Shown here piece by piece: positions 24,558 through 33,941 of a stretch of 64,000 nt of DNA. The notes under the pieces are model-generated. The model did not search any database. It saw only the letters and a list, made by a program, of their open reading frames with translations, and was not told where the DNA came from. Numbering within the stretch: the first letter of the stretch is position 1; each line of letters opens with the position of its first letter. The position numbers and the translations under genes are program-made. The stretch lies in NCBI RefSeq assembly GCF_004745075.1, contig NZ_RHFH01000014.1:1-64000 (forward strand), read 5' to 3'. Origin of the DNA: Brevibacterium sp. S111 (GTDB lineage: Bacteria; Actinomycetota; Actinomycetes; Actinomycetales; Brevibacteriaceae).

Positions 24558-25586
24558 CTACCACTCGATTTCGGTCATGGCGGTGTTGAGGCCGGAGCCG
24601 ACACCCATGCACAGGATGCGGTCGCCGGGGTGGAGGTTCGCGGCCTCACGGGCCAGTGTGATGGGCAGGGAGGCGGGGCCGACGTTTCCCAGTTCCGGGT
24701 AGGACACGGGGATCCGGTCGGGGTCGAGGTTCGCGGCCTTCGTGATCGAGTTCGTGTGCACATCGGAGACCTGGTGCATGACGTAGCGATCCATCTCCCG
24801 CCAGTCCCAGCCGGCCTCGTAGGCTTCCTCCCAGGCAGCCACGACGAGTTCCATCCCGCCGGAGAGCAGCCCTTTGGTGTCGGTGAACATGCCGTTGTGG
24901 TCGCCGACGCACAATGCGTGATGCTCGGTGGCGGCACGAGTGATCCCGCCGAGGACGCGATGGCCCTCCGGATGTTTGTCGGCCGGTCCGAGGACGGCGG
25001 CCGCGGCACCGGAGCCCAGGGTCAGGGACGCGAATTCGTTGAGGTATTCCTCGCGGGTGATCTCCGGGCGGTTGAGGCGGCGCAGCGTCGCCTCCTGCAC
25101 GCGGGAGGCGTCTTCGCCGGCGACGACGAGGGCGTATTCGATCTGGCCCGCGTCGATCATGTTCGCGGCCAGGGTCATGCCGTTGACGAAGCCGAGGCAG
25201 GCGTTGGCGATGTCGAAGTTCATCGCTTGTGGGCCGAGGCCGATGCCGGCGTGGACGCCGACGGCCACAGACGGCTCCAGATGTTCGCGGGTGACCGAGG
25301 TGTTGACCATGAGGCCGATGGCTTCGGCCGGGACATCCGCGTCGACGAGGGCCTTCTTCCCGGCGGCGATCGCGCCGTCGGCGAACTGGTGGGGTTCGTC
25401 CCAGTTCCGTCGTGCGTAGACGCCGGCGACCCGCTGGAGGAGGCCCTGCGGAAGGTTGAGAGAGGACAGGGTATCGGCGAGGCGCTCGTCGAATTCCTCA
25501 GAGGTCACTTCGTTCGGGGCCAGCGTCTCGGTCAGGCCGAGCAGGGCCACGTTCGAGTGCCGAAATGTTGCGTTGCCGTTCGCCAA
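24558..25586 (-). CDS. oleA: OleA thiolase-fold enzyme, head-to-head acyl-CoA condensation
   Basis: 342 residues related to FabH. Catalytic Cys in FDIANACLGFVNG, Glu in SVTREHLEPS, His in YVMHQVSDVHT and Asn in PELGNVGPASLP match OleA. It condenses two long-chain acyl-CoAs into a 2-alkyl-3-ketoacid, the first step of olefin synthesis. The start is a TTG: a stop codon lies just upstream in frame, the N-terminus aligns with known OleA here, and AAGGGATG precedes it. First gene of the operon. Confidence 0.87.
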   Translation of the reverse strand: MANGNATFRHSNVALLGLTETLAPNEVTSEEFDERLADTLSSLNLPQGLLQRVAGVYARRNWDEPHQFADGAIAAGKKALVDADVPAEAIGLMVNTSVTREHLEPSVAVGVHAGIGLGPQAMNFDIANACLGFVNGMTLAANMIDAGQIEYALVVAGEDASRVQEATLRRLNRPEITREEYLNEFASLTLGSGAAAAVLGPADKHPEGHRVLGGITRAATEHHALCVGDHNGMFTDTKGLLSGGMELVVAAWEEAYEAGWDWREMDRYVMHQVSDVHTNSITKAANLDPDRIPVSYPELGNVGPASLPITLAREAANLHPGDRILCMGVGSGLNTAMTEIEW

Positions 25587-25711
25587 TTGAGGTACTCATC
25601 CCTTTTCGGGTCGTTCGTCGGTGTCGATCTGGACCGCAGAGACGCGCGCGTGGCGCGACACGACGGGGGGAATTCCTGGACTATCTTACCGCTCAGTTTC
25701 TGAGATGTTCA

Positions 25712-26722
25712 TCAGCGCGTGAACCAGGTGAAACCGTCGTAGAGCATTCCAGTGGCGGCGAGGACGGCGATGATCGCAAGAACAATCGAGGTCACAGTGT
25801 GTGAGACCTTCGATGTCTGGAAGCGCACGGCGCGTGAATAGGACATCGGCCGGTCGGTGACGAAATGCCCGAACTGGGCGAAGATCCGCCAGTCCATGAC
25901 GTCGACGAGCGACTTCGCCGCGAGGGTGAAGACGATGATGCAGCCGATGCCCATGAACAGCAGGAACACGAAGCCTAAGAACCCGAAGTCCTTGAAGAAG
26001 GTGACGACCCGGTCGCCGATGGCGACGGCGAAGGCGGAGAAGCCTTCGCTGAACGGCAGCGCTTCGAAGGAGTCGGTGATCGTGCCGAGACTGACATTGT
26101 CGCGTTCGGTCCGCACGGAGCCGATGTACATGAAGATCGAGGCGGCGAGTGCCACGATGAGGTTGATGATCGAGATCGTCGCATTGTCCGGCCAGAAGTC
26201 GAGGTTCTTCAGCGTGTAGGTCGCTGACAGTGCCACACAGATGATGGCTCCGGTGAGCGCGCCGATGGTCGCCGGCAACAGGAGGTTGTTGAAGAATACG
26301 AACGCGACGACGGCGATGAGCGCGGCCCCGAAGATGTAGGTGAACACGGCGAGGGTGTCACCGTTCGCGGCCGTGGCGGCCCGCCGGTTCGCTTCGACCA
26401 TCTGCCCCGAGTACTGGATGTTGCTCGCAAGCTCGGACTTCGCGGCCCGCGGCAGGTCGGCATCCCGGGCGTCGTCATAGCCATTGCCGTAGCCGTCGCC
26501 GTAGCCGTGGGCGCTGTTGGGCAGCACACGGGTCGCGTCATCGCCGCTCCACGGGCGGGTGGGCAGGTTGTCGCCGCCCTGGCCGTAGCCACCTGGGGTG
26601 CCCGGTCGACCTGACTGGGGCCGTGGCTGCCATCGTCCGAGCTTCGCACCGATCATGTAGATGACGAAGACGACGAGAGCTGCGAGGACTCCGATGGAGA
26701 TTCCGGCGCCGAGCTCGTTCAT
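25712..26722 (-). CDS. Polytopic membrane protein of unknown function
   Basis: 336 residues. One N-terminal helix (about 8-28), a Gly/Tyr/Asp-rich linker with YGDGYGNGYDDARD, then five or six helices from about residue 120 to the end. No transporter or enzyme motif recognised. ATG 26722 is chosen because it begins right before the first helix; the frame stays open upstream without coding character. It lies upstream of and in the same direction as oleA, 125 bases apart, so it may or may not share the transcript. Confidence 0.65.
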   Translation of the reverse strand: MNELGAGISIGVLAALVVFVIYMIGAKLGRWQPRPQSGRPGTPGGYGQGGDNLPTRPWSGDDATRVLPNSAHGYGDGYGNGYDDARDADLPRAAKSELASNIQYSGQMVEANRRAATAANGDTLAVFTYIFGAALIAVVAFVFFNNLLLPATIGALTGAIICVALSATYTLKNLDFWPDNATISIINLIVALAASIFMYIGSVRTERDNVSLGTITDSFEALPFSEGFSAFAVAIGDRVVTFFKDFGFLGFVFLLFMGIGCIIVFTLAAKSLVDVMDWRIFAQFGHFVTDRPMSYSRAVRFQTSKVSHTVTSIVLAIIAVLAATGMLYDGFTWFTR

Positions 26723-26936
26723 AAGGGTGACTTCCTGGGAATGGACAACGGTGGTCGTCCTGTCAGTGTATGGACTCTTGACGCTTCGAGCACGTTCTGC
26801 CGGTGGACGAATAGGGGCCGGAGTCGGGCAGAGGAGACCTCGACTGGGCAATCGGCGGTTCCTGGGTAGGCTGGGAGCAGGACTCGGACCCTCAGGTCTG
26901 CCGGCCCTGCCCACCGACGTTCGAAGGAGACACGCG

Positions 26937-27740
26937 ATGACCAACGCCCAGGCTTTCACCTCCGAGGCCCTGCCCCTGGACGAGCAGGTCGTCCTCGTCA
27001 CCGGAGCCGGGCGCGGCCTGGGTTCGGCGATCGCGAAGGCCTTCGCGATCGAGGGGGCCGCCCTCGTCATCAACTACCGGTACTCGGCAGAGACCGCTGA
27101 GGAACTCGCCGAGGCGGTCCGTGCCCGCGGCGGACGTGCCGAGGCCATCGCGGCTGATGTCACCGATTCGCGTGCCGTCGACGCGATGTTCCGCACCGCG
27201 GCCGCGGAGTTCGGTGCGCCGGTGTCCACGGTGGTCAACAATGCGCTCGCGGACTTCTCCTTCAACGGAGATGAGCGCCAGCCTGCCGATGAGATCGACT
27301 ACTCGGATTTCGCCGACCAGTTCCGCGGTTCTGTGGAGGGTGCGGTCAACACGGTCCAGGCCGCGATGTCCGGTTTTCGGCATATCGGGTCCGGGCGAGT
27401 CATCAACATCGGGACGAACCTGTTCCAGGACCCGGTCGTTCCCTATCACGACTACACGGCGGGCAAAGCGGCTCTGCTGTCGCTGACGAGGACGTTTGCC
27501 AAGGACCTCGGTCCGGCCGGGGTGCGGGTGAACATGGTCTCCGGAGGGCTGCTTCGCACCACCGACGCCTCTTCGGCGACGCCGGAGGAGGTCTTCGATC
27601 AGATCGCCGCCGCCAGCGCTCTGCGGCGGGTGACCACTCCGGAGGACTTCGCCTCGGCGGTGGTGTTCTTCGCCTCGCCGGCCTCCCGCGCGGTGACGGG
27701 GCAGAATCTCATCGTCGACAACGGCCTCGTCATGGTCTGA
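26937..27740 (+). CDS. Short-chain dehydrogenase/reductase (3-oxoacyl-ACP reductase-like)
   Basis: 267 residues, classical SDR. NAD(P) motif VTGAGRGLG, active-site Tyr/Lys in YTAGKAAL and the C-terminal SPASRAVTGQNLIVDNG. GAAGGAGA precedes ATG 26937. It is a single-gene unit followed by a strong hairpin. Substrate unknown; FabG-like proteins outside the fab operon often act on acyl or hydroxy compounds. Confidence 0.85.
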   Translation: MTNAQAFTSEALPLDEQVVLVTGAGRGLGSAIAKAFAIEGAALVINYRYSAETAEELAEAVRARGGRAEAIAADVTDSRAVDAMFRTAAAEFGAPVSTVVNNALADFSFNGDERQPADEIDYSDFADQFRGSVEGAVNTVQAAMSGFRHIGSGRVINIGTNLFQDPVVPYHDYTAGKAALLSLTRTFAKDLGPAGVRVNMVSGGLLRTTDASSATPEEVFDQIAAASALRRVTTPEDFASAVVFFASPASRAVTGQNLIVDNGLVMV

Positions 27741-27768
27741 ACCTGACGACGTCTCACATCGAACGATG

Positions 27769-27796
27769 GGGCCCCGGGCCGGATGACCCGGGGCCC
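27769..27796. terminator. Strong GC hairpin between convergent genes
   Basis: A perfect 10-bp stem (27769-27778 with 27787-27796, GGGCCCCGGG type) around an 8-base loop lies 28 bases after the SDR stop and 44 bases before the end of the convergent hydrolase gene. It has no long T-run. Confidence 0.68.
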
Positions 27797-27840
27797 TCGT
27801 GTCTGGGCCGCTGTTGCTGAGACGACTCGGGTGGTGGGTC

Positions 27841-28410
27841 TCAGACCTGTTCGAGGAAGGTCAGGGCCCGCTCGTAGAGCAGCTCGGCGTTGGTCTCCCG
27901 GTGGTCCGCGGTCGTCGGGTCGCTGAACAGATGCGAATCACCGGGGTAGAGGAAGTATTCGGCTTGAGCTCCGGCTCGAGTCGCCGACTCGAGGAGGGTC
28001 TCGATCGTGCCGGGGCTGCGCCACGAGTCGTCGACGGAGAAATGGGCTTGGACCGGCACCTGCTCCTGCCAGCGGGTCGGCTTCGGGAAGCCGCCGCCGT
28101 GGAAGAGCATGGCCCCGCGTGCACGCGGATCGTTCTTGCCCATCTGCTGAGCGAGTGCGGCTCCCAGCGAGAACCCGCCGAAGACGATCTCATCGCCGAG
28201 GTCGACGCAGGCGTCCTTCGCTCGGTCCACGAGCGTGGAGAATCCGACTTCCTGGGAGAACGCGACGCCCTCCTCGGCGTCGGTGAAGGTCTTGCCTGCG
28301 TAGACGTCGGGCGTGTGGACGGCGTGGCCGGCCAGGATGAACCGTTCGGCGAATGCATCCATGCCGGATGTGCGACCGAGTGCCGAGTGGAACAGGACGA
28401 GCGTGGTCAT
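27841..28410 (-). CDS. Dienelactone hydrolase-family protein with a serine nucleophile
   Basis: 189 residues, alpha/beta hydrolase fold. The nucleophile elbow reads FGGFSLGAA, so Ser replaces the Cys of true dienelactone hydrolases. The acid and His are in HFSVDDSW and GDSHLF. An esterase or acyl-hydrolase role is inferred. ATG 28410 gives the normal start TTLVLFHSALG; the frame is open upstream but overlaps the neighbouring gene. Confidence 0.78.
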   Translation of the reverse strand: MTTLVLFHSALGRTSGMDAFAERFILAGHAVHTPDVYAGKTFTDAEEGVAFSQEVGFSTLVDRAKDACVDLGDEIVFGGFSLGAALAQQMGKNDPRARGAMLFHGGGFPKPTRWQEQVPVQAHFSVDDSWRSPGTIETLLESATRAGAQAEYFLYPGDSHLFSDPTTADHRETNAELLYERALTFLEQV

Positions 28411-28429
28411 AGAGTCTCCTCTCGGCCGG

Positions 28430-30013
28430 TCAGCGGCTGTGACCGTGGGGGATGGTGAAGGTGTCGGCGCGTGCGGTCGCCCAGTCGTCGGCCCATTCCG
28501 TGGGAGGATCCTCGAGGAGCTCGCCGGGTTTGAGCCAGTCGTAGAGGCGGGCATAGGACCAGGAGTCGGAGGCGGAGACGTTGCGGCGCAGCATGGTCGG
28601 CTCCAACTCGTCCGGGCCGGAGGCACCCATCGATGCCATGAGGCGCACCGCCTCGGCGACGACCCCATCGTGGTAGTTGCGTACGCGTTCGGCCTTGGTG
28701 GGTACGTCGATGGCGCGCGCTCGCCGCGGATCCTGTGTGGCCACGCCGACCGGGCATCTGCCGGTGTGGCAGACCTGCGCCTGGATGCAGCCGATGGCCA
28801 TCATCATCGCGCGTGCGGAGTTCGTGAAGTCCGCACCCTGGATGAGACGTTTGACGATGTCGGTGCCGGTGGCGATCTTCCCCGAGGCGCCGATCTTGAT
28901 CTTCGTGCGCAGACCGGCACCGACGAGCGCGTTGTGCACGATCATCAGCCCCTGCGTCAGCGGCAGTCCCACATTGTCCTCGAATTCCAACGGTGCCGCA
29001 CCGGTGCCGCCTTCGGAACCGTCGACGATGATGAAGTCCGGCAGGATCTCGGTCTCGACCATGGCCTTGACGATCGAGAGGAATTCCGTGCGCGATCCGA
29101 TGCAGAGTTTGAATCCGGCGGGCTTCCCGCCCGAGAGTGTGCGCATCCTCTGGATGAATTCAAGCAGCTCGATCGGGGTCGAGAACTCACTGTGTCCGGG
29201 CGGGCTGATGCAGGTCTTGCCGACGGGGATGCCGCGGATCGCCGCGATCTCCTCGGTGACCTTCCGTCCGGGAAGCACACCGCCGATGCCCGGTTTCGCT
29301 CCCTGCGAGAGTTTGAGCGAGACCATCTTCACCTGCGGGTCCTTCGACTTCTCGGCGAAGATCTCCGGGTCGAACTTCCCGTCGGGGGTGCGGGTGCCGA
29401 AGTAGGCGGTGCCGAGCTCCCAGATGAGGTCGCCGCCGTGTTCGCGGTGGTACGGCGAGATCGACCCCTCGCCGGTGTCGTGAGCGAACCCGCCGAGGGC
29501 CGCTCCCTTGTTCAGGGCCCGTACGGCGTTGTTGCTCAGCGAGCCGAAGCTCATCGCCGAGACGTTGAGCAGTGAGATGTCATAGGGCTGGGTGCAGTCC
29601 TCGCCGCCGATGTGCACGCGGGGCGGACGCGGCGGGTTGGGGATCGGCATGGCCGAGTGCATGAGCGCCTCATAGCCGGTCCGGTTGACGTCGCGTTCGG
29701 TGCCGAAGGCGTGCTCGGAGTGCGTGCCCTTGGAGCGTTCGTAGATGGTGGTGCGGGTGTCGCGGTTGAACGGCCGACCGTCCCAGTTGCGTTCGATGAA
29801 GTACTGCTGGATCTCCGGCCGGATCGATTCCAGCAGGAATCGGGCATGTCCGGCGATGGGGTAGTTGCGCAGGATCGAATGCTTCTTCTGAGTCAGATCC
29901 CATGCGGCGAGGGCGCCGAGTCCGATCGCCGAGGCGGTCGCCGCCAGCCCGGCGACCTGCTTGCCTGCCGACTCGCCGCTGACCAACCGGACAATGGGGA
30001 ATTGCCGTTTCAT
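28430..30013 (-). CDS. FMN-binding glutamate-synthase-domain protein
   Basis: 527 residues. An N-terminal hydrophobic segment (about 18-40) may anchor it. The rest is the GltB central FMN/Fe-S domain: KIKIGASGKIATG, then the cluster cysteines CIQAQVCHTGRCPVG. The glutaminase domain and GltD partner are absent, so it is not an ordinary glutamate synthase. Such stand-alone proteins are widespread and of unproven reaction. TTGAAGGAGGCACA-like sequence (30016-30025) provides a Shine-Dalgarno. Confidence 0.82.
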   Translation of the reverse strand: MKRQFPIVRLVSGESAGKQVAGLAATASAIGLGALAAWDLTQKKHSILRNYPIAGHARFLLESIRPEIQQYFIERNWDGRPFNRDTRTTIYERSKGTHSEHAFGTERDVNRTGYEALMHSAMPIPNPPRPPRVHIGGEDCTQPYDISLLNVSAMSFGSLSNNAVRALNKGAALGGFAHDTGEGSISPYHREHGGDLIWELGTAYFGTRTPDGKFDPEIFAEKSKDPQVKMVSLKLSQGAKPGIGGVLPGRKVTEEIAAIRGIPVGKTCISPPGHSEFSTPIELLEFIQRMRTLSGGKPAGFKLCIGSRTEFLSIVKAMVETEILPDFIIVDGSEGGTGAAPLEFEDNVGLPLTQGLMIVHNALVGAGLRTKIKIGASGKIATGTDIVKRLIQGADFTNSARAMMMAIGCIQAQVCHTGRCPVGVATQDPRRARAIDVPTKAERVRNYHDGVVAEAVRLMASMGASGPDELEPTMLRRNVSASDSWSYARLYDWLKPGELLEDPPTEWADDWATARADTFTIPHGHSR

Positions 30014-30091
30014 TGTGCCTCCTTGAACTGTCCTGGCTTCGAGCCTAGACCCAGGAGACTGAGTTTTCAGGAAAGGCTGACCTGAGAAGAT

Positions 30092-30493
30092 TCAGAGCAG
30101 TCCGGCAAACAGCGATCCGACGAGCGCATCGAGCTGCAGCGAATAGGCGACGATGATCGTCAGCCCGGTGGCGATCCACGCGATCTCCTTGCTGTGGTCG
30201 AAACCGCGCAGCGGTGCCCGACCGTACCGGAGGCCGCCGGCCAAGACGATGACGAGATCGATGATCCACCAGATCCCCAACCCGCCGAGGCTGAGCGCCT
30301 TGAGCACGCCCGTTGAGTACCGACCGGTGTAGAACCGGTCCAGTCCGAGGAAGCCGAAGAGCAGAGACAGCAGCCAGGTGAGGACGAACGACCGGTTGCC
30401 GGAATCGTCGGCAGCCTCGTCGATGCCGACCGGAGCCAGCGGAGGGAGGGGAGTGGCGGGAGAGATCGCGGGAATCTCGGTGGTCGCGGACAT
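30092..30493 (-). CDS. TM2-domain membrane protein
   Basis: 133 residues. After a proline-rich N-terminus, the TM2 pattern appears: FVLTWLLSLLFGFLGLDRFYTGRYSTGVLKALSLGGLGIWWIIDL, the two helices joined by the DRFYTG turn, followed by a third hydrophobic helix. No enzymatic function is known for the bacterial family. Single gene, upstream of and in the same direction as the glutamate-synthase-like gene, 78 bases apart. Confidence 0.8.
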   Translation of the reverse strand: MSATTEIPAISPATPLPPLAPVGIDEAADDSGNRSFVLTWLLSLLFGFLGLDRFYTGRYSTGVLKALSLGGLGIWWIIDLVIVLAGGLRYGRAPLRGFDHSKEIAWIATGLTIIVAYSLQLDALVGSLFAGLL

Positions 30494-30690
30494 CGCTGTG
30501 GACTCCCATCCTGTGCTCGCCGGTGCCGGGTCCGATGCTGTCGACGCCGGGGACCCGACGTCGTCGAAGGTATGGCTCCAGCCTAGGGAACCGAGCGGCG
30601 CCTCGGCGATGGGGTTATCCCCCTTTGCGGACTGGGCCGCTGACCGGAAGCGTTTGGGGTCGCGGTCCCCGCAGGCATAGCGTTGGTCTC

Positions 30691-31974
30691 ATGAGCACAG
30701 GTGAGCCGAGTCCGACGAGCACTCGGCGAACCGTCGTCGCGGTCTTCCTGGCCGGAGTCTCCGTCTTCCTCGTCCTCTACGAGACCCAGGGGCTGCTGCC
30801 GGCCATCCGCGAGGCCTACGGCATCGACGGACCGACGGCGAGTCTGACGGTCTCGGCGACGAACGTGGCGATGGCCGTCTTCCTCATCCCGTTCTCGATG
30901 CTCGCTCCGCGCATCGGCCATGCCCGTCAGATCGGCGCAGGCGTGATCGTCGCAGCGATCCTCGCCCTCGTCCTGCCGTTCACACCGACTCCCGAGCTGC
31001 TCATCGCCGTCCGCTTCCTCCAGGGGCTGGCGATCGCCTCGGTGCCGGCAACGGCGATGGCCTACCTCTCCCTGCGGCTGCCGTCTGCGGCCCTGCCCGG
31101 TGCGATCGGGGTCTACATCGCCGGCAACACGATCGGCGGACTGTGTTCGCGACTGCTCACCGGTCTGGCCTCCGAACTGCTCGGCTGGCACGGCGGGCTC
31201 GCCTTCACCGCCGCGATCTCCCTGATCTTCGGCCTCATCGTCGTCTGGCTGCTGCGCCACGACCTCTTCGCAACCGCCCGGAGCAGGGCCGTCCTCGACA
31301 CCGAGTCGACCGTCGACGAGGCGGCCGACCCCGACCCTGCACCCACCGCTGACGACCCCGTACCCACGACTGAGGGCGACGGTGCCCCGCGGCCGCCTCG
31401 GCGAGTGATCCCGCTCAGCGGGGGACTGTGGCGGATCTACCTCACCGGTTTCCTGTGCATGATCGTCTTCGGCGGGTCGTTCACGATGCTCGGCACCCGG
31501 CTGCAGCAGGACCCGTGGCGGCTGAGCGAGGGCGCGGTCGCCCTGTTCTTCCTCATCTACCTCGTCGGCACCGTCGTCACCACGTACTACGGCCGCCTGG
31601 CCACGAAGTTCCCACGCCAGCACATCACTCTGGCCGGGATGCTCATCGCGCTCGCCGGGGCCGGGGCCACCCTCGTCGACTCGCTCGCGAGCATCATCAT
31701 CGGCATGTCGCTGCTCACCGCCGGCTTCTTCCTCGGGCACACCGGCGCCTCGGCAGCGGCCAGTGCGGCCCGGCCCGGAGTGGACTCGACCCGTTCGGCG
31801 GCCATCTACCTCACCGTCTACTACCTCGGTACGAGTCTCGGAGCATGGCTGTCGGCGGTCCTCTTCGTCGACTTCGCCTGGCCCGGCGTCGTCGCGATGT
31901 GCGCGGCCTCCCTCATCGCGGTCCTGGTCTTGACGCTGACCGGAGCTCCGATAGGGTTCAAGAAACGCCGCTGA
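30691..31974 (+). CDS. MFS transporter
   Basis: 427 residues, twelve predicted helices in two halves separated by a hydrophilic loop of about 50 residues rich in D, P and T (about 200-250). N-half signature region MLAPRIGHARQIGAG. It resembles the YnfM-like group of drug or metabolite exporters; substrate unknown. ATG 30691 is seven bases after TAGCGT (30678-30683), suggesting a leaderless transcript. Confidence 0.84.
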   Translation: MSTGEPSPTSTRRTVVAVFLAGVSVFLVLYETQGLLPAIREAYGIDGPTASLTVSATNVAMAVFLIPFSMLAPRIGHARQIGAGVIVAAILALVLPFTPTPELLIAVRFLQGLAIASVPATAMAYLSLRLPSAALPGAIGVYIAGNTIGGLCSRLLTGLASELLGWHGGLAFTAAISLIFGLIVVWLLRHDLFATARSRAVLDTESTVDEAADPDPAPTADDPVPTTEGDGAPRPPRRVIPLSGGLWRIYLTGFLCMIVFGGSFTMLGTRLQQDPWRLSEGAVALFFLIYLVGTVVTTYYGRLATKFPRQHITLAGMLIALAGAGATLVDSLASIIIGMSLLTAGFFLGHTGASAAASAARPGVDSTRSAAIYLTVYYLGTSLGAWLSAVLFVDFAWPGVVAMCAASLIAVLVLTLTGAPIGFKKRR

Positions 31975-32081
31975 TCGGTCGTTCAGGGCCGCCGGAATCC
32001 CCGCCGGGCCCACGGCGACCGGCCGGTGCCATGCCGATGCCGGACCGATGAGTGCCGGCCCTGCCTTCGAAAGGTCCTCCC

Positions 32082-32951
32082 ATGCTCGAGACCACGCATT
32101 CGACCGTTGTCTGCTCGATCGCCGACGGCGTCGCCCACGTCGAGATCGACCGCGCCGAGAAGCTCAATTCGCTCACCCGTGAGGTCTTCGAAGACCTCGT
32201 CGAGGTGGGACTGGCGCTGCGAGACTCCGCCGAGGTCAAGGCCGTGGTCCTGTCCGGTCGGGGACGCGCGTTCAGCGCTGGCCTCGACTTCACCGAACTC
32301 ACCCGGATCGCCGAGGAGGGGACCGCGACCCGTTCGACCGCCGAGGAGGAATCCGACAGCCGGGCCGAGGGCACGGGCTCCGGGTCCTCCGCCGTCCACA
32401 TCGGCGAACGCCTCGGCTCCGCCCGGGCGCTGGCGCAGAAGGCCGTGCACATCTGGTCGCTCGTCGAGGTGCCCGTCATCGCCGCGGTCCGCGGACCTGC
32501 TCTCGGCGGCGGCCTGCAAATCGCCCTCGGTGCGGACATCCGGGTGGCCGGGCCCGATGCGAAGCTCTCGCTCATGGAACTCAATTGGGGCATCATCCCC
32601 GATATGTGCGGCACCCAGCTGCTGCCACGACTCGTCGGCCCCGGTCAGGCGAAGAAGCTCATCGCCACCGCGGACACGATCGGTGCCGAGGAGGCCCTGC
32701 GCATCGGCCTCGTCGAAGAACTCGTCGACGACCCGATCGCCCGCGCCCGAGAATTGGCCGCACAGATCGCCGGACAGTCACGCTCAGCGCTCGTGTGGGC
32801 GAAGCGCCTCGTCGACCTGTCCTATGATTCCGAACTCAGCGTCGGCCTCGACACCGAACAGGAGGCGCTGGCACAGCTGCTGGGCACCGAGGAGCAGAAA
32901 CAGGTTGTGGCGACCCGGCTGGCGGCGATGAAGGCGCGCGCGAAACGCTGA
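32082..32951 (+). CDS. Enoyl-CoA hydratase/isomerase (crotonase) family protein
   Basis: 289 residues. Oxyanion-hole segments FSAGLDFTEL and RGPALGGGLQIALGADIRVAG, and MELNWGIIPDM in the position of the catalytic Glu loop. Acts on acyl-CoA double bonds; family members also include isomerases and hydrolases. An inserted acidic stretch (EEESDSRAEGTGSGSS, about 90-105) is unusual. GAAAGG at 32069-32074 supports ATG 32082. It converges with the NUDIX gene with a 2-base gap. Confidence 0.82.
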   Translation: MLETTHSTVVCSIADGVAHVEIDRAEKLNSLTREVFEDLVEVGLALRDSAEVKAVVLSGRGRAFSAGLDFTELTRIAEEGTATRSTAEEESDSRAEGTGSGSSAVHIGERLGSARALAQKAVHIWSLVEVPVIAAVRGPALGGGLQIALGADIRVAGPDAKLSLMELNWGIIPDMCGTQLLPRLVGPGQAKKLIATADTIGAEEALRIGLVEELVDDPIARARELAAQIAGQSRSALVWAKRLVDLSYDSELSVGLDTEQEALAQLLGTEEQKQVVATRLAAMKARAKR

Positions 32952-32953
32952 CC

Positions 32954-33679
32954 TCAGGACCCGCGGATCGAAGGGAACTCCGGGCGGACGGGATCGATGG
33001 TCCGCTCGGCTCCGAGCGCCTCGACGACGGAGGCGAAGGACGAGAGCTGCCGCAGCAGAACGAACGTCGGACGCATGAGCTTGAGCCGGCCCGCAGCCTC
33101 GTCGGCGAGGATGCCGCTGACCGAACGCCATTCGCTCGTGTGCGCCTCCGTCGTCTGGTGCTGGGCAGCGTCGAGCTCCGGGGCGGCGATCGTATAGAAA
33201 TAGGTATCGAACCGTTTGGGGCGGCCCAGCGGGGTCACCCAGTTGGCCCAGGGGACGAGCCCGGCCGGATCGAGCACAGCACCGGTCTCCTCTTCGACCT
33301 CACGCACCGCGGCGGCGAGCAGGACCCGCCACCCCTCAGCCTCCTCGGCGATGGTCGAGCGTGACCAGGCGGACGTGTGCACGATCGGGTCGGCGACCGT
33401 GATCGTCGAGGCGGTCTGCGCATCGATCGGGTCGACGCGGCCGCCGGGGAAGACGACGACACCGGCGGCGAAGTCCATCGTCGAGACCCGGTGCTGAATG
33501 AAGACTTCGAGACCCTCGGCGCCGTCGCGGAGCATGAGTACGCTCACGGCGGGCCTGACGGGCACCGACTCCGCGTTGATGACGTCGGGGCCGCGGCTGG
33601 CGCTGTCGGCCACATCCGAACGGTCGGAGCCCTCAGGACTGATGTCTCGAATCACGGTCAGCACCTTCGCTTTCGCCAC
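32954..33679 (-). CDS. NUDIX hydrolase
   Basis: 241 residues. The NUDIX box is split: PGGRV followed, about 40 residues later, by AVREVEEETGAVL, an insertion of the kind seen in the NUDT19/CoA-diphosphatase-like branch. Hydrolyses a nucleoside-diphosphate linked compound with Mg2+; CoA derivatives would fit the neighbouring acyl-CoA genes but this is inference. The start is a GTG; an acidic, variable N-terminus of about 40 residues precedes the fold. Confidence 0.78.
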   Translation of the reverse strand: MAKAKVLTVIRDISPEGSDRSDVADSASRGPDVINAESVPVRPAVSVLMLRDGAEGLEVFIQHRVSTMDFAAGVVVFPGGRVDPIDAQTASTITVADPIVHTSAWSRSTIAEEAEGWRVLLAAAVREVEEETGAVLDPAGLVPWANWVTPLGRPKRFDTYFYTIAAPELDAAQHQTTEAHTSEWRSVSGILADEAAGRLKLMRPTFVLLRQLSSFASVVEALGAERTIDPVRPEFPSIRGS

Positions 33680-33870
33680 TTGTCATTGTCTTCCAGTATG
33701 CCCGCGCACCCTCGCCGAGGCGGAACCGGGGTCGCGGACGCCGGAGCCCTGCTCGGGTAGGACCGGGGCCGGGCGGCACAGTGCAACCGAGGGGCGCGGA
33801 CGGATGATGTCCGTGGTCAGAGGGGATGTGCCGGTGTGGCCGCAGACTCGGCACGATACGATAGTGCACA

Positions 33871-33930
33871 ATGCGAATTCCTCAACCTGAGGTGAAAGAC
33901 CCCACCGGTGACGAACAAGGGCGGGGCTGA
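33871..33930 (+). CDS. Possible 19-codon leaderless upstream ORF before the cardiolipin synthase gene
   Basis: An ATG eight bases after the hexamer TACGAT (33857-33862) opens a frame of 19 codons ending TGA at 33930, eleven bases before the cls ATG. If transcription starts where the hexamer predicts, this would be the first codon of the mRNA. Its translation could couple to the downstream gene. Only the geometry supports it. Confidence 0.35.
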   Translation: MRIPQPEVKDPTGDEQGRG

Positions 33931-33941
33931 ACAGGCGATAT

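Noticed and set aside
33680..33870. tRNA gene in the gap before cls
   Set aside because: No cloverleaf pairing or conserved TTCRANY arm can be found; the gap shows only promoter-like sequence.
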